DNA of 64,000 bases. Source: Rhizobium sp. BK602. Lineage in GTDB: Bacteria > Pseudomonadota > Alphaproteobacteria > Rhizobiales > Rhizobiaceae. Below are positions 38,718 to 48,244 of this stretch, in pieces. Every line of letters starts with the position of its first letter. Position 1 is the first letter of the stretch. A program made the translations under genes and the position numbers. Location of the stretch: the NCBI RefSeq assembly GCF_014195095.1, contig NZ_JACIBC010000001.1:930001-994000 (forward strand), written 5' to 3'. The notes beneath the pieces were generated by a model. The model was not told the origin of the DNA. It ran no database searches and was given only the letters and a program-made list of their open reading frames with translations.

Positions 38718-39461
38718 ATGCTCTTCCATCCGCCTCTCGTTCCCGCGCGGCTGATCGCCCGCTACAAGCGCTTCCTGTTCGACGCCGAGCTGGAGAATGG
38801 TGAGATCATCACCGGCTCCTGCCCGAATACCGGTTCGATGCAAGGCCTGACGACGCCCGGATCGCGCATCTGGCTCTCCGAGCATGACAGTCCCAAGCGG
38901 AAATATCGCCATGTCTTCGAGCTGATCGAGGCCGACGGCACCACGGTCGGTGTCAATACGGCCATGCCGAACCGGCTGGCGGCGGAAGCCATCGCTCTTG
39001 GCCAGGTCGCCGATCTTGGCGACTACACGACCGTGCGGCGCGAGCAGAATTACGGCCGCAACTCCCGCATCGACCTGCTCTTGACCGACCCGCTGCGGAC
39101 GACCACCTATGTGGAGGTCAAGAACGTCCATTTCATGCGCCGGCCCGGCCTCGCCGAATTTCCCGATACGGCCACGGCCCGGGGGGCCAAACATCTCGAA
39201 GAGCTGGGCGACATGGCGGAGGCGGGATACCGCGCCGTCATGCTGTTCGTGATCCAGCGGCACGATTGCCATCGCTTTCGCGTATGCGGCGATCTCGACC
39301 CCATCTATGCCGCGGCCTTCGAACGGGCCTTGAAGCGCGGCGTCGAAGTCTATGCTCTGAAATGCAGGGTTTCGCCCACGGAAATAGCGCCGGCAGGGTT
39401 GATCCCGATAGACGAACCCGGCATAGCTGCATTAGATACCAAGTATAAAGATTTCCACTGA
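38718..39461 (+). CDS. sfsA: DNA/RNA nuclease SfsA (sugar fermentation stimulation protein A)
   Basis: A 247-residue SfsA protein. The OB-like N-terminus ([20 protein letters not shown]) precedes a PD-(D/E)XK-type core ([19 protein letters not shown]) and [27 protein letters not shown]. The core lysine and acidic residues (Asp, Glu, Lys) of the nuclease fold are present. The family can affect expression of carbon-utilisation genes and binds nucleic acid, but its physiological role is unsettled. It starts 10 bases after phaC ends and may be co-transcribed with it. Confidence 0.94.
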   Translation: MLFHPPLVPARLIARYKRFLFDAELENGEIITGSCPNTGSMQGLTTPGSRIWLSEHDSPKRKYRHVFELIEADGTTVGVNTAMPNRLAAEAIALGQVADLGDYTTVRREQNYGRNSRIDLLLTDPLRTTTYVEVKNVHFMRRPGLAEFPDTATARGAKHLEELGDMAEAGYRAVMLFVIQRHDCHRFRVCGDLDPIYAAAFERALKRGVEVYALKCRVSPTEIAPAGLIPIDEPGIAALDTKYKDFH

Positions 39462-39470
39462 AGGCTGACC

Positions 39471-40307
39471 ATGGTGAATTACATCGAAGCGGCAACGGCG
39501 CCGGCGAAAAATACGGGGGCGATCCGCCTCTACGGGCCGGATGCCTTTGCGGGAATGCGCAAGGCGTGCCAGCTCACCGCCCGCTGCCTCGATGAACTGG
39601 CCGCCATCGTCGCACCTGGCGTGCCGACCGACACCATCGATCGCTTCGTCTTCGAATTCGGCATGGATCACGGCGCCTATCCGGCGACCCTGAACTATCG
39701 CGGCTATACGAAATCCTCCTGCACCTCGATCAACCATGTGGTCTGCCATGGCATTCCCAACGACAAGCCGCTGCGCGAAGGCGATATCGTCAATATCGAT
39801 GTGACCTATGTGCTCGACGGATGGCATGGCGATTCCAGCCGCATGTATCCGGTCGGCGAGATCAAGCGCTCGGCCGAACGGCTGCTGGAAGTGACCTACG
39901 AATCCCTTGTGCGCGGCATCGCCGCCGTTCGCCCAGGCGCGCGCACCGGCGCCATCGGCGAAGCTATCCAGACCTATGCCGAAGGGGAACGCTGCTCGGT
40001 CGTTCGCGACTTCTGCGGCCATGGAGTCGGCAGCCTGTTCCACGATTCGCCCAACATCCTGCATTATGGCCGCGCCAGCGAAGGTCCGGAACTGCGTGAG
40101 GGCATGATCTTCACCATCGAGCCGATGATCAATCTCGGCCGTCCGCATGTGAAGGTACTCGGCGACGGCTGGACGGCCGTCACCCGCGACCGCTCGCTGT
40201 CGGCCCAATACGAACACACGGTCGGCGTCACCGCGACCGGCTGCGAGATCTTCACCCTGTCGCCCGGCGGCCTCGACCGCCCCGGCCTGCCGCCGCTGCA
40301 GGCATAA
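39471..40307 (+). CDS. map: Type I methionine aminopeptidase
   Basis: A 278-residue enzyme removing the initiator methionine. The pita-bread fold features are visible: GAYPATLNYRGYTKSSCTSINHVVCHGIP, the first metal ligands in VNIDVTYVLDGWHGDSSRM, HGVGSLFHDSPNI and the glutamate ligands in TIEPMIN and QYEHTV. It begins with MVNYIEAATAPAKNTG, 9 bases after sfsA, and is followed 3 bases later by radC. Confidence 0.96.
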   Translation: MVNYIEAATAPAKNTGAIRLYGPDAFAGMRKACQLTARCLDELAAIVAPGVPTDTIDRFVFEFGMDHGAYPATLNYRGYTKSSCTSINHVVCHGIPNDKPLREGDIVNIDVTYVLDGWHGDSSRMYPVGEIKRSAERLLEVTYESLVRGIAAVRPGARTGAIGEAIQTYAEGERCSVVRDFCGHGVGSLFHDSPNILHYGRASEGPELREGMIFTIEPMINLGRPHVKVLGDGWTAVTRDRSLSAQYEHTVGVTATGCEIFTLSPGGLDRPGLPPLQA

Positions 40308-40310
40308 TTC

Positions 40311-41162
40311 ATGGCGAAACGCCCCGCTTCTTCCTCCGGTCATGGCGACATGCCCATCGATGGCGGCGGGGCGACGGATGGGCTTGAAGACGCATCGCTT
40401 TTCGACGAGCGGCTGTTTTTCGCGCCTCAAGCCGCCAAAACCGGCCGGCTCAACAAGGCAGCGAAGCCACAGAATACACCCGCCCCTGCCGAAGCGCATT
40501 ATCACGGCCATCGCGAGCGGCTGCGCAACCGCTATCGCGACAGCGGCGATGCAGCGCTTGCCGATTACGAAATCCTTGAATTGCTGCTGTTCCGGCTGAT
40601 CCCGCGCCGTGACACCAAGCCGATCGCCAAGGCGCTGCTTGCACGCTTCGGCACGCTCGGCGGCGTTTTCGGCGCGCCCGCGCATCTGTTGCAGGAAGTC
40701 AGCGGCGTCGGCGAGGCCGTGGCACTGGATCTGAAGCTGGTGGCGAGCGTTGCCCAGCGCATGCTGAAGAGCGAGATCGCCGGTAAGCCGGTACTATCCT
40801 CCTGGAAAGCCCTGATCGACTATTGTCACACGGCGATGGCGCATGAGACACGCGAACAATTCCGCATCCTGTTTCTCGACAAGCGCAACGCGCTGATCGC
40901 CGACGAGGTGCAGGGCCATGGGACGATCGACCACACGCCGGTCTATCCGCGCGAGGTGGTGCGGCGGGCGCTGGAGCTCTCAGCCACCGCCGTGATTCTC
41001 GTGCACAACCATCCCTCGGGCGACCCGACGCCCTCACGCGCCGATATCGACATGACCAAGACGATCGTCGACACGGCCAAGCCCCTCGGTATCACCGTTC
41101 ACGATCATGTTATCATCGGCAAGAACGGTCATGTCAGTTTCAGGGCGCTGCGATTGTTCTAA
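40311..41162 (+). CDS. radC: JAB-domain protein RadC
   Basis: A 283-residue RadC-family protein. An N-terminal helix-hairpin-helix-like region ([17 protein letters not shown]) precedes a JAMM/MPN+ metalloprotease-like domain with [14 protein letters not shown] around residues 230-245. A long N-terminal extension of about 60 residues ([14 protein letters not shown]) is low complexity. RadC was once linked to DNA repair but a direct role is disputed. It follows map by 3 bases on the same strand. Confidence 0.94.
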   Translation: MAKRPASSSGHGDMPIDGGGATDGLEDASLFDERLFFAPQAAKTGRLNKAAKPQNTPAPAEAHYHGHRERLRNRYRDSGDAALADYEILELLLFRLIPRRDTKPIAKALLARFGTLGGVFGAPAHLLQEVSGVGEAVALDLKLVASVAQRMLKSEIAGKPVLSSWKALIDYCHTAMAHETREQFRILFLDKRNALIADEVQGHGTIDHTPVYPREVVRRALELSATAVILVHNHPSGDPTPSRADIDMTKTIVDTAKPLGITVHDHVIIGKNGHVSFRALRLF

Positions 41163-41193
41163 TTCGGGCGCACATCACGCAATGTAAGACATT

Positions 41194-41216
41194 AGAAAAA
41201 GATAATATCTTTTTTA
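41194..41216. terminator. A/T-rich hairpin after radC
   Basis: AAAAAGAT and ATCTTTTT pair around a 3-base loop and are followed by TTTATTTT. The stem contains almost only A-T pairs, so termination would be weak. It is the only structure between radC and the next gene; the rest of 41163-41424 holds no gene. Confidence 0.35.
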
Positions 41217-41424
41217 TTTTCAAATTACTTTCTGCGGCCGGCGCACCTTGCTCGTCCGCAGTCTGGCCTGTCCTCGACATCGCGCGCCGCCGGCTATCGC
41301 TTTTCAGGTAGGCGTCAGGATGATCTGGCAAAAGGGCGATGCTACCGTATCGGCCCGTTCGCCTCCGGAAGCTGTTGTTTTGATTGCGCCCGCCCGTTCG
41401 AGGTTCGGCGTGCCCGGAGACCAC

Positions 41425-42021
41425 ATGCTGAAGCCCTCGTCGCCGCTCTCCCGCCGTTTACGCCGTATCGGCCGTGCCGCGTTCCTTGCCATCTCGCCAT
41501 TCGCATTGGTCGCCGGCGGCTTCTATGCCCATATGCTGTGGACGACGAATTTCCATCCGGTCATCGCCGGCGAGGTCTACCGCTCCTCGCAGCCCTCGGC
41601 CGCCACGATCGCGGAACTGCAGAAGCAATACGGCATCAAGACGATCATCAATCTGCGCGGCAACAATACCGGCCACGCCTGGTACGACAATGAGGTCGCC
41701 CAGGCGAAAGAGCTGAACATCACCCACATCGATTTCGGCATGTCGTCCAGCCATGAGCTTACCCAGGAACAGGCTTCACGGCTGGTCGAGATCATGCGCG
41801 ATGCGCCGAAACCACTCCTGATCCATTGCCAGGCGGGCGCCGACCGCACGGGACTGGCCTCGGCCCTTTATCTCGCTGCAATCGCCAAGACCGGCGAGGC
41901 CACCGCGGAAGGCCAGATGTCGATCATCTATGGCCACCTGCCCCTCTCCTTCACCCATGCCTATGCGATGGACCGGACATTCGAGAAGCTGGAGCCCTGG
42001 CTCGGCCTCCCGAACTCCTGA
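41425..42021 (+). CDS. Membrane-anchored tyrosine/dual-specificity phosphatase-like protein
   Basis: A 198-residue protein with an N-terminal signal-anchor (residues about 12-35, RRIGRAAFLAISPFALVAGGF) and a phosphatase domain in the outer compartment. The CX5R active-site loop HCQAGADRTGL has its nucleophile at Cys135 and the phosphate-binding Arg141. EVYRSSQPSAATIAELQ and IKTIINLRGNN are typical of the DSP/Siw14-like branch. The start at 41425 follows CGGAGACCAC; the longer frame upstream is not supported. Confidence 0.88.
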   Translation: MLKPSSPLSRRLRRIGRAAFLAISPFALVAGGFYAHMLWTTNFHPVIAGEVYRSSQPSAATIAELQKQYGIKTIINLRGNNTGHAWYDNEVAQAKELNITHIDFGMSSSHELTQEQASRLVEIMRDAPKPLLIHCQAGADRTGLASALYLAAIAKTGEATAEGQMSIIYGHLPLSFTHAYAMDRTFEKLEPWLGLPNS

Positions 42022-42131
42022 ATATCGCGCCTTCCCTGTTAGATAATCTGTAACATTGAGCCGCTACCGGTTGACGGACTGCATGTTGCATTGCGACATT
42101 GATTCCGTATTCAAACATCCGAGGCTTTCCC

Positions 42132-43535
42132 ATGGACCAATTCGATCTCCTCGTCGTGGGCAGCGGCCCTGCCGGCCGCAGAGGCGCCATTCAGGCTGCC
42201 AAGCTCGGCAAGAAGGTGCTCGTGATCGAACAGGGCAAGCGTGTCGGCGGCGTGTCCGTCCATACCGGCACCATTCCCTCAAAGACGCTGCGCGAGACGG
42301 CGCTCAATCTCTCCGGCTGGCGCGAACGCGGCTTCTATGGCCGCGCCTACAGGGTCAAGCAGGAGATCAGCGCCGAGGATCTGCGCCGCCGTCTGCTGAT
42401 CACCCTCGATCACGAGGTCGAAGTGCTGGAGCATCAGTTTGCCCGCAATCGCGTGCAGCACATTCGCGGCCGCGCGAGCTTCATCGATCCCCGGACCATG
42501 CAGGTCGTGAAGGATGACGGCGAAATCGTCAACGTCAGCGCCGCGAGCATTCTGCTTGCCGTCGGCACGAAGCCCTTCCGCCCGGACTACATGCCCTTCG
42601 ACGGCAAGACCGTTCTCGACAGCGACGAGCTGCTGGAGATCGAGCAGCTGCCACGCTCCATGGTCGTTATCGGCGCCGGCGTCATCGGCATCGAATATGC
42701 GACGATTTTCAGCGCGCTCGATACGCAAGTGACGCTGATCGATCCGAAATCGACCATGCTCGATTTCATCGACAAGGAGATCGTCGAGGATTTCATCTAT
42801 CAGCTCCGCGACCGCAACATGAAGCTGCTGCTTGGCCAGAAGGCCGATAAGGTTGTCCGCCAGGATGGCAAGGTCGAGCTGACGCTCGATAACGGCCGCC
42901 GCATCGTCACCGACATGGTTCTGTTCGCCGCCGGCCGCATGGGAGCGACCGATACGCTCAATCTCCCCGCTGCCGGCCTGGAGGCCGACGGCCGTGGCCG
43001 GCTCAGCGTCAATCCGGAAACCTTCGCCACCAGCGTGCCGCATATTTTCGCGGCCGGCGACGTCGTCGGTTTTCCGAGCCTGGCCTCGACCTCGATGGAA
43101 CAAGGCCGCATCGCCGCCCGCGTCGCTGTCGGCGCCATCGCCAAGGAGCCGCCGAAATACTTCCCCTACGGCATCTATGCCGTGCCGGAAATCTCTACCT
43201 GCGGCCTTTCCGAGGAAGAGGTCAAGGAACGGCACATCCCCTATGAATGCGGCATCGCCCGCTTCCGCGAGACCTCTCGCGGCCATATCATGGGCCTCGA
43301 TACCGGCCTCCTGAAGCTGATCTTCTCGCTGAAGACCCGCCGCCTGCTCGGCGTCCATATCGTCGGCGAAGGCGCAACCGAACTCGTGCACATCGGCCAG
43401 GCCGTGCTGAATCTCAAGGGCACGGTGGAATATTTCGTCGAGAACACCTTCAACTACCCGACACTCGCCGAAGCCTACAAGATCGCTGGCCTCGATGCCT
43501 GGAACCGCATGGGCGATATCAAGTCGGAGCTTTGA
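42132..43535 (+). CDS. sthA: Soluble pyridine nucleotide transhydrogenase SthA
   Basis: A 467-residue flavoprotein transferring hydride between NADPH and NAD(+). FAD-binding GSGPAG is at residues 10-15, the NAD-binding loop is GAGVIGIEYATIFS, and the second FAD motif is IFAAGDVVGFPSL. The redox-active cysteine pair of related disulfide reductases is absent: the equivalent segment reads VSVHTGTIPSKT, consistent with Sth rather than lipoamide dehydrogenase. The start at 42132 gives MDQFDLLVVG; an upstream ATG exists at 42099. Confidence 0.95.
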   Translation: MDQFDLLVVGSGPAGRRGAIQAAKLGKKVLVIEQGKRVGGVSVHTGTIPSKTLRETALNLSGWRERGFYGRAYRVKQEISAEDLRRRLLITLDHEVEVLEHQFARNRVQHIRGRASFIDPRTMQVVKDDGEIVNVSAASILLAVGTKPFRPDYMPFDGKTVLDSDELLEIEQLPRSMVVIGAGVIGIEYATIFSALDTQVTLIDPKSTMLDFIDKEIVEDFIYQLRDRNMKLLLGQKADKVVRQDGKVELTLDNGRRIVTDMVLFAAGRMGATDTLNLPAAGLEADGRGRLSVNPETFATSVPHIFAAGDVVGFPSLASTSMEQGRIAARVAVGAIAKEPPKYFPYGIYAVPEISTCGLSEEEVKERHIPYECGIARFRETSRGHIMGLDTGLLKLIFSLKTRRLLGVHIVGEGATELVHIGQAVLNLKGTVEYFVENTFNYPTLAEAYKIAGLDAWNRMGDIKSEL

Positions 43536-43566
43536 AGGAGCGACGAACCTCACAATTGTGGAATAG

Positions 43567-43604
43567 TCCCCTCTCCCCGTAAAACGGGGAGAGGGTGAGG
43601 GGCC
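43567..43604. repeat. GC-rich palindromic element, 5' side of the DUF559 gene
   Basis: CCCTCTCCCCG pairs with CGGGGAGAGGG around a 5-base TAAAA loop, with an extended arm TGAGGGGCC. The reverse complement, with a 4-base longer core, occurs at 44052-44096. The type is a common dispersed palindrome in rhizobial genomes (REP-like). Confidence 0.8.
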
Positions 43605-43622
43605 ATTCACGAGGACAGTCAA

Positions 43623-44027
43623 TTGCGTGGTCCTAAACCAGAAACAACACAACGAGCCCGTACTCTGCGCCAATCAGATAATGACGCGGAAGCAAAATTA
43701 TGGTCGGAGCTGCGTGACCGGCGCCTGAATGGCTTTAAGTTCGTCCGGCAGCATCCCGTAGGACCCTACTTTGCCGATTTTGCCTGCCGTGAAAAGTATC
43801 TCATTGTAGAACTCGATGGCAGCCAGCACCTCAATAATGCTCATGATCTTCAACGTGATGCTTTTATGAATGGCCAGGGTTGATCCGTCGTCCGTTTCTG
43901 GAATGTTGATGCGCTGACAGCAATGTCGTCAGTTCTTGAAACCATCGTTGCCATTTGTGATGACCGGCTCACAGACACGGTGGACGCGCCTGATCTGCGG
44001 TTCTTTCCCGCGCAAAACAAACGATAA
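43623..44027 (+). pseudogene. DUF559 endonuclease-like gene interrupted by in-frame TGA
   Basis: The TTG at 43623, after GAGGACAGTCAA, opens a 134-codon frame ending in TAA at 44025-44027. Codon 87 is TGA (43881-43883). Before it lies a DUF559/Vsr-like PD-(D/E)XK domain (ARTLRQSDNDAEAKLWSELRD, then PYFADFACREKYLIVELDGSQH). After it, in the same frame, come SVVRFWNVDALTAMSSVL and a normal C-terminal helix. Intact family members have an aromatic residue at the stop position (consensus GY or GW before RFWN). A single substitution, for example TGG to TGA, explains it. GC3 beyond the stop stays coding-like, so the lesion looks recent. Confidence 0.85.
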
Positions 44028-44051
44028 CTCTCTGTCCAGCCGATAGCTGGC

Positions 44052-44096
44052 GGCCCCTCACCCCAGCCCTCTCCCCGCATGCGGGGAGAGGGAGTC
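44052..44096. repeat. GC-rich palindromic element, 3' side of the DUF559 gene
   Basis: A perfect 26-bp palindrome (44067-44092) CCCTCTCCCCGC / GCGGGGAGAGGG preceded by GGCCCCTCACCCCAG. It is the inverted counterpart of the element at 43567-43604, so the two bracket the DUF559 gene. Confidence 0.85.
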
Positions 44097-44128
44097 TATG
44101 CCATGCTCACCCACCCAACCCCACTAAC

Positions 44129-44160
44129 GAAAAAAAGCCCCGCCGCGAACGGCAGGGCCT
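44129..44160 (-). terminator. Terminator of tig
   Basis: On the minus strand GCCCTGCCG pairs with CGGCGGGGC around TTCG, followed by TTTTTTTCG. It lies 26 bases past the tig stop. Confidence 0.85.
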
Positions 44161-44185
44161 GATTTCAGTCCGGAAGAAAAACCGA

Positions 44186-45667
44186 TTATTCGGCGCTGTC
44201 TTCAGCAGCCTTCTTCTTCGGGGCGGCCTTCTTCTTCGGCGCAGCAGCAGCTTCTTCGCCTTCGGCAGCTTCAGCCTTGGCGGCAGCCTTCTTCTTCGGA
44301 GCGGCCTTCTTGGCGGCCGGCTTGTCTTCGGCTTCGTCGTCCGCCAGCAGCGCTTCCTTGGAAACGGTCTTGTCGGTGACGTCGACTTCGGTCAGCAGGT
44401 GATCGATGACCTTTTCTTCGAAGATCGGGGCGCGCAGGTTGGCGGAAGCGCCGGGCGTGTTGCGGAAGAAGTCCAGGATTTCCTTTTCCTGGCCCGGGAA
44501 CTGCTGGAGCTGGGCGTAAAGCGCGCGCTGCAGTTCGTCTTCGCTCACTTCGACGCCGGCCTTTTCGCCGATTTCGGAGAGAACGAGGCCGAGGCGGACG
44601 CGGCGTTCGGCCAGCTTGCGGTAGTCTTCGCGAGCCTTTTCTTCCGTCGTGTCTTCGTCTTCGAAGGTCTTGCCGGATTCGCTGAGATCAGCCTGGATCT
44701 GGCGCCAGATGCTGGCGAATTCGGCTTCGACCAGCTTCTGCGGCGTGTCGAACTGGTACATTTCGTCGAGCTGGTCGAGGATCTGGCGCTTGACCTTCTG
44801 GCGGGTGACCGAACCGTACTGGCTTTCGATCTGGCCGCGGACGATTTCCTTCAGGCGGTCGGCCGATTCCAGGCCGAGCTTGGAGGCGAGTTCGTCGTTG
44901 ATCTCGACGTCGCCGGGAGCGGCAACTTCCTTGACGGTGATGTCGAAGGTGGCTTCCTTGCCGGCGAGGTTCTTGGCCGGATATTCAGCCGGGAAGGTCA
45001 CGGTGATGACCTTCTCGTCGCCAGCCTTGACGCCGACGAGCTGCTCTTCGAAGCCCGGGATGAAGCGGTTGGAGCCGAGAACCAGCTGGGAATCTTCGTC
45101 CTTGCCGCCGTCGAAGGCAACGCCATCGACCTTGCCGAGGTAATCGATGGTGACGCGGTCGCCATTGGCGGCCTTGCCCTTCTTGGTTTCGTAGCTGCGA
45201 GCGCTTTCAGCGATCTTCAGGATCTGCTCGGTGACTTCGTCTTCGGCGATCTCCGCGACTTCGCGGGTGACCTTGATGCCCTTGACGGACTTCAGTTCGA
45301 TCGCCGGAATGACTTCGTAGGAGAGCGTGAATTCGAAATCGGCCTCGGCGGCGAGGATCTTCTCAGCCTCGTCCTTGTCCTCGGTCATGGCGATTTCCGG
45401 CTGGGTTGCCGACTTTTCGCCGCGCTCGGTCAGGATCGCCGGCGGCTGGTCGCGAACGATCTCGTTGACCAGGTCGGCCATGATCGACTTGCCGTAGACC
45501 TTCTTCAGATGCGCAACCGGCACCTTGCCCGGACGGAAGCCGTTGATACGGACCTTGTCCTTGACCTCGGCCAGGCGTTCGTTCATGCGAACTTCCATGT
45601 CCTTGGCGGGGATGACCACCTTGATTTCGCGCTTCAGCCCTTCAGCGAGCGTTTCGATAACCTGCAT
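44186..45667 (-). CDS. tig: Trigger factor
   Basis: A 493-residue ribosome-bound chaperone and peptidyl-prolyl isomerase. The N-terminal ribosome-binding domain carries the GFRPGKVP signature, the middle FKBP-like domain has [22 protein letters not shown], and the C-terminal helical chaperone domain follows. The last 50 or so residues are a Lys/Ala/Pro/Glu tail ([19 protein letters not shown]) beyond the usual core. The start at 45667 ([15 protein letters not shown]) follows AAGGTAGGAC. The open frame runs 103 codons further upstream without family character. Confidence 0.97.
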   Translation of the reverse strand: MQVIETLAEGLKREIKVVIPAKDMEVRMNERLAEVKDKVRINGFRPGKVPVAHLKKVYGKSIMADLVNEIVRDQPPAILTERGEKSATQPEIAMTEDKDEAEKILAAEADFEFTLSYEVIPAIELKSVKGIKVTREVAEIAEDEVTEQILKIAESARSYETKKGKAANGDRVTIDYLGKVDGVAFDGGKDEDSQLVLGSNRFIPGFEEQLVGVKAGDEKVITVTFPAEYPAKNLAGKEATFDITVKEVAAPGDVEINDELASKLGLESADRLKEIVRGQIESQYGSVTRQKVKRQILDQLDEMYQFDTPQKLVEAEFASIWRQIQADLSESGKTFEDEDTTEEKAREDYRKLAERRVRLGLVLSEIGEKAGVEVSEDELQRALYAQLQQFPGQEKEILDFFRNTPGASANLRAPIFEEKVIDHLLTEVDVTDKTVSKEALLADDEAEDKPAAKKAAPKKKAAAKAEAAEGEEAAAAPKKKAAPKKKAAEDSAE

Positions 45668-45934
45668 TGTCCTACCTTCATTCATGCCGGCCGTGCTCGG
45701 ACAGCCGTTCGTTTCGATGAGCACGACGCCGGAAAATCCGAGCGTGGCTTGGATGCAATTCCTTGTCATTCTGCCAGAGCGCCGCGCGTTCCAATCGAAC
45801 GCGCTAAAGGCAGCCCTGTCTCCGAACATCTTGTCCGCCTTCGACTTGAAAGCGGGATGCTCAAGGCAAAATGGCGCTTCCAACAGCGGGTCGGGAGGCA
45901 GGCCGTTAAGCCTCTCCCGTCCACAAGGCAGCCT

Positions 45935-46019
<85 letters not shown>

Positions 46020-46163
46020 GTTCCCAAAACCGCATGGCGATGCCTGCCCATGGGGCCTTCCGGAGCGCGGCGTCTCTATATCACCCGTTTCAAACCACGC
46101 AAAGGAAAAATGACGGTTCCGCGACCATGCGCAAGCTTATCCGGTTTCCATGGACAAACATCG

Positions 46164-46787
46164 TCAATAAAGCGGCTCCTCGTACACAGGTTTGCCGTCG
46201 AGAAGCAGGCTTCTGATATGGGCAACGCCATCGGGCGAGATACGGGCCGCGATGGCGACGCGACCGTCATTGCGGGCATGCTCTAGCTCGCGCCCCTGGC
46301 CTTCCGGCACGTAGTAGCGCTCAATACCGTAGGTGACCCCGATTATCGCCTGCGATGCGTCGGTCGGATCGCCATCGAAAGCATAAGCGACAAAAGGCAA
46401 GCTTTTGAGCACGACCGTGTCAGGCTTCGGATCGAGCGCGCCGAATGATGATTCGACAATGCCCCAGTAACCGTCGTCCTGCCTCTTCAGGCGAACGGAC
46501 AGGATCACGGCATTCAGGCTCATCTTCGGCGGGCCGACGATCAGTGTCGAGATCGGAACCCGTGAAATGTCATAGTTCAGCGTCACGTAGTCGCCGCGCA
46601 GCAGATCGCGCGGATCAACCGGCGCGGTTTTCAGCAGGATCTCGACGCCGCTCCGCAGGCCCCAGGCCCGCTCGCCGACCATATAGGCAAGGACGGCTGT
46701 CTGCAGGGCTGCGACGATCATGGCCGCAAGCCACAGGCGGCGGGAGAGATTGCGCCCAGGCGCATTCGTATCAACGATCGGCGTCAT
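46164..46787 (-). CDS. GDYXXLXY domain-containing membrane protein
   Basis: A 207-residue protein with one N-terminal membrane segment (LWLAAMIVAALQTAVLAYMV) and the domain-defining motif RGDYVTLNYDIS near residue 65. The family is of unknown function and is commonly encoded beside DUF2157 membrane proteins, as here. The start codon overlaps the end of the DUF2157 gene by 4 bases (ATGA), implying coupling. Confidence 0.85.
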   Translation of the reverse strand: MTPIVDTNAPGRNLSRRLWLAAMIVAALQTAVLAYMVGERAWGLRSGVEILLKTAPVDPRDLLRGDYVTLNYDISRVPISTLIVGPPKMSLNAVILSVRLKRQDDGYWGIVESSFGALDPKPDTVVLKSLPFVAYAFDGDPTDASQAIIGVTYGIERYYVPEGQGRELEHARNDGRVAIAARISPDGVAHIRSLLLDGKPVYEEPLY

Positions 46788-47923
46788 GCCTTTTCTCCCT
46801 GCCCGTTACCATGCGAAAAACGGCGCTCCAGCCGGATGACCAGCCAGGCGGCGGCCGCGACCAGCACGCCGCAGATCAGGAAAAAGCCCGAGGTGCCGAT
46901 GATCGAGCCGACCGTCTCGCCGGCCAGATAGAGAATCTCGCCGGCGAACACGACATAGGCGAGATAGCGCACGGCTCCATTGTCCCGCCCGACAAGAGCG
47001 ATCGCGACGACAGCGCTTGCCAGCGTCGCGAAGGCGAGCAGGATAAGGGCCAGCTTGCCGTGACCCCAGATAGTCTCGTCCAGGATGCCGCCGTCGATCT
47101 CGCCATGGATCGCCAGCAACCCGATGGCGGCAACAAGAAAGCTATAGAATGCCGGTGCCGCACCGGCAGTCAGCGTCATCCGCCGCAAGGGCGAAGCCGG
47201 CAGGCTGACAGCCAGAAAGGCGGCCATGCCGGCGGCGGCGAGCAGGATCGCCGCCCGCAGGCTCTCATGCCGGGCGAAAATCCATGTCAGCCAGCCGACG
47301 ATGACGAGATAGGCCAGGTGCCGCGCGCGCGGCGCATCAGCATAGCGCACAAGCACAATCACGACCGCCGCCATGACCGGAGGCACCCAGGGCATGGGGC
47401 CGTACCAGTCATCCGCATGCTCCCAGAGATAGAAGCCACAGAACCCCCAGGCCAGGAACCCGGCAAGCGCGACCTGCGCCGACGAGCGAAACAGCGCAGC
47501 CGCGACAGCAGCGGCGGCGAACCACACGACCATCATCGTCAGGCTATCGCCGGATATATTGTACATCTGGCCAACCAGCGACATGGCGCCGCCGAAACTG
47601 ATCGTTCCGAGAATGAGAAGCGCCGAGGCGAGGACCGAACGTCCCTGCGCGGCGACATAGGCGCCGCCGAGATAAAAAGCCCAGATGATCCCGACGATAC
47701 CGAAAAGGCGGACGATCCGTGGGATCTCCTGCCAATTCGAAGCCACGAAGAGCAGGATGGCGGCCCCGACCAGCAGCGCCGCCATGGCGGCCAGCACGCG
47801 GCCGAGGCTGAAGCTCGCCGGACGGCTGTCATATTCGCCGAGAATAGCCGCGGCCGCCGGCGCACCGATCAGCCCCTTGTCAACCCAGATCTTCAGATCA
47901 CGCTCAAGCCTGCCTCGATACAT
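46784..47923 (-). CDS. DUF2157 domain-containing multi-pass membrane protein
   Basis: A 379-residue protein with about ten hydrophobic segments. The N-terminal DUF2157 part (RDLKIWVDKGLI then VLAAMAALLVGAAILLFVASNWQEIPRIVRLFG) is typical. The start at 47923 (MYRGRLERDLKIW) follows GGGCACC, a weak site. It overlaps the GDYXXLXY gene by 4 bases at its 3' end. The pair recurs in proteobacteria; no biochemical function is known. Confidence 0.85.
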   Translation of the reverse strand: MYRGRLERDLKIWVDKGLIGAPAAAAILGEYDSRPASFSLGRVLAAMAALLVGAAILLFVASNWQEIPRIVRLFGIVGIIWAFYLGGAYVAAQGRSVLASALLILGTISFGGAMSLVGQMYNISGDSLTMMVVWFAAAAVAAALFRSSAQVALAGFLAWGFCGFYLWEHADDWYGPMPWVPPVMAAVVIVLVRYADAPRARHLAYLVIVGWLTWIFARHESLRAAILLAAAGMAAFLAVSLPASPLRRMTLTAGAAPAFYSFLVAAIGLLAIHGEIDGGILDETIWGHGKLALILLAFATLASAVVAIALVGRDNGAVRYLAYVVFAGEILYLAGETVGSIIGTSGFFLICGVLVAAAAWLVIRLERRFSHGNGQGEKA

Positions 47924-48244
47924 GGTGCCCCGCCCGCGATTCCTCACCCCACATATGTCTTAGCACATCTCGATACGTGAACGAGATCGACACCTTGCGA
48001 TCATATCGGCCAAAGAAATCCGCCCCACATTCATCCAACATTAAGACTTTATTCGGCATACAGAAGGCTTGCCTTGAGAAGCCGGAATGAGTCATGCGCG
48101 ACAGACATATCTCCCATGATATTATTGCGCTGCACAAAATCCAAAAGTCATACTATTGATAGGTTATTGAAGGACGGCGGTGGCGCGCCGCTTCGGCGAA
48201 AGCCGGAAAGAGCCCGGGAAGATTTTCCTGACATGGAATTCGGA
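47924..48244. other. Intergenic region upstream of the sRNA
   Basis: These 321 bases hold no credible gene. Near 48124 TTGCGC stands 17 bases ahead of TCATAC (48147-48152); if used as a promoter it would place the sRNA 5' end near 48160 and give a 200-base transcript. Otherwise the 5' end lies closer to the first stem-loop. No strong consensus promoter was found. Confidence 0.35.

Noticed and set aside
43850..44080. 76-codon minus-strand frame across the interrupted DUF559 gene
   Set aside because: It is the shadow of the DUF559 C-terminal half, which reads as conserved sequence on the plus strand.
46445..47980. 511-codon plus-strand frame opposite the GDYXXLXY/DUF2157 pair
   Set aside because: Very rich in Arg, Asp, Gln and Gly, no family sequence, and antisense to two multi-span membrane proteins.
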